Source of the DNA: Deltaproteobacteria bacterium
GTDB taxonomy: Bacteria > Desulfobacterota > Desulfarculia > Adiutricales > Adiutricaceae
DNA: 6,232 nucleotides
Reading direction: 5' to 3'
NCBI GenBank assembly: GCA_031269135.1
Contig: JAISZP010000058.1
Span: forward strand, 1 to 6,232
Below, one piece after another: positions 5,880 through 6,232 of this stretch (position 1 is the stretch's first letter; each line of letters opens with the position of its first letter). The notes beneath the pieces are model-generated. The model made no database searches, was not told where the DNA came from, and saw only the letters and a program-made list of their open reading frames with translations. The translations under genes and the position numbers were made by a program.

Positions 5880-5990
5880 AATTTCTTTCGGATCGCGAAT
5901 TCTTTGAAGAGCCGAGCGATGGAAAAAGTCATGCGGCGGTAATCATGCAATAGTAAGAGTCAGGCGACAGTAACAGTCATGCGGCGGCAG
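5880..5990. other. Spacer upstream of the hydrolase gene, largely filled by repeats
   Basis: The 111-bp gap between the partial gene at the right edge and the hydrolase ATG is mostly occupied by the repeat block starting at 5927. In the remaining 5880-5926 I see no clear promoter or terminator on the minus strand. Confidence 0.5.
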
Positions 5991-6010
5991 TCATGGAACA
6001 GTAAGAGTCA
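5927..6010. repeat. Duplicated 36-bp repeat made of a degenerate 14-17-bp motif
   Basis: Segments 5927-5962 and 5975-6010 are both 36 bp and match at 32 positions by my hand alignment; their starts are 48 bp apart. Within them a shorter motif, roughly AGTCATG-N4-AGTAAG on the plus strand, recurs about five times in degenerate form. On the minus strand the right copy contains the last codons and the TGA of the partial gene at the window edge (peptide MTLTVP). The left copy encodes LTLTIA followed by TGA in the same frame, 16 codons further on. The block therefore looks like a duplication of a gene 3' end. Confidence 0.75.
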
Positions 6011-6232
6011 TGACGAGAGGAGTTGTGTCCGGATCTCTATTTAAGCCTTGATAGAGAGGGTCTTGGTAGCGGGCGAACGATTCGAGATGGTCCAGTTCCC
6101 AGGTGTAGTCGGTGTTGTCGAGATTTAAGCTGACCGTAAGGTAAGCCGGGTACTCCACCACGATATCCCCGTTTTCAAGAGCGCTGCGATCGTATACGCC
6201 CACAGGCTCGATGGCTATTTCGATTTGCCCGG
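5991..6232 (-). CDS. C-terminal part of an unrecognised protein, 5' end outside the window
   Basis: The minus-strand frame is open from the right edge to TGA at 5991-5993, 79 residues visible. A GTG at 6203 could be read as a start, but the frame upstream is equally protein-like (GQIEIAIEP) and runs into it without a break, so this is most likely the tail of a longer protein. The segment is acidic and rich in Tyr, Leu and Asp (VEYPAYLTVSLNLDNTDYTW, then LDHLESFARYQDPLYQGL), suggesting beta strands in a soluble domain. I recognise no family. The last codons (MTLTVP then stop) lie inside a repeat that is duplicated downstream. It points towards the hydrolase gene 111 bp away, so the two could share a transcript. 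Confidence 0.6.
   Translation of the reverse strand, partial: GQIEIAIEPVGVYDRSALENGDIVVEYPAYLTVSLNLDNTDYTWELDHLESFARYQDPLYQGLNRDPDTTPLVMTLTVP

Noticed and set aside
5927..6010. CRISPR-like array (repeated units with short spacers)
   Set aside because: Only two longer copies, degenerate internal units, a 12-bp separation and overlap with a coding 3' end; no leader or cas genes.

Overview
The window carries six protein-coding regions, two of them cut by the window edges, and reads as a bacterial chromosome with an accessory stretch on the left and a housekeeping stretch on the right. The right part (about 3.27-6.23 kb) holds minus-strand genes with fairly GC-rich codons, and hand counting gives 38 G+C in 60 at 4201-4260. 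The homoserine dehydrogenase has a look I associate with Deltaproteobacteria/Desulfobacterota or a similar Gram-negative. That taxonomic guess is from memory of the family and is tentative.

Layout, left to right. (1) 3-410 (+): C-terminal part of a Sel1-repeat protein, open at the left edge. (2) 521-2059 (+): a full-length ISKra4-like transposase in very AT-rich DNA. It has no frameshift, but an Asn sits where the first catalytic Asp is expected. A 9-bp direct repeat (422-430 and 2111-2119) brackets it and may be the target-site duplication. (3) 2060-2555: about 500 bp with no intact gene. It contains a possible gene remnant with a Lys/Glu/Pro-rich reading frame and a CCAAA/CCAAG-type simple-sequence tract. 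(4) 2556-3172 (+): a two-gene toxin-antitoxin operon, Phd/YefM antitoxin followed by a Doc-type Fic toxin, with a very strong Shine-Dalgarno and an ATGA overlap. (5) 3181-3250: a clean pentanucleotide array (NCCAG units) between the convergent toxin and hom genes. (6) 3269-4576 (-): hom, monofunctional homoserine dehydrogenase with a C-terminal ACT domain. (7) 4659-5879 (-): an alpha/beta-hydrolase-like protein resembling DUF6051. (8) 5927-6010: a degenerate repeat block whose copies derive from the 3' end of the next gene. (9) 5991-6232 (-): C-terminal part of an unrecognised protein, open at the right edge.

The toxin-antitoxin pair forms a self-contained module. The toxin would inactivate a translation target and the antitoxin would neutralise it and repress the operon. 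The hom gene supplies homoserine for threonine and methionine synthesis. The hydrolase lies 82 bp upstream of hom on the same strand, so they may be cotranscribed, but nothing in the sequence links their functions. I see no CRISPR array, tRNA or rRNA, and no convincing new multi-gene system. The most unusual things are the simple-sequence tracts on both sides of the toxin-antitoxin cassette, the mosaic and possibly catalytically dead transposase, and the duplicated gene 3' end at 5.93-6.01 kb.
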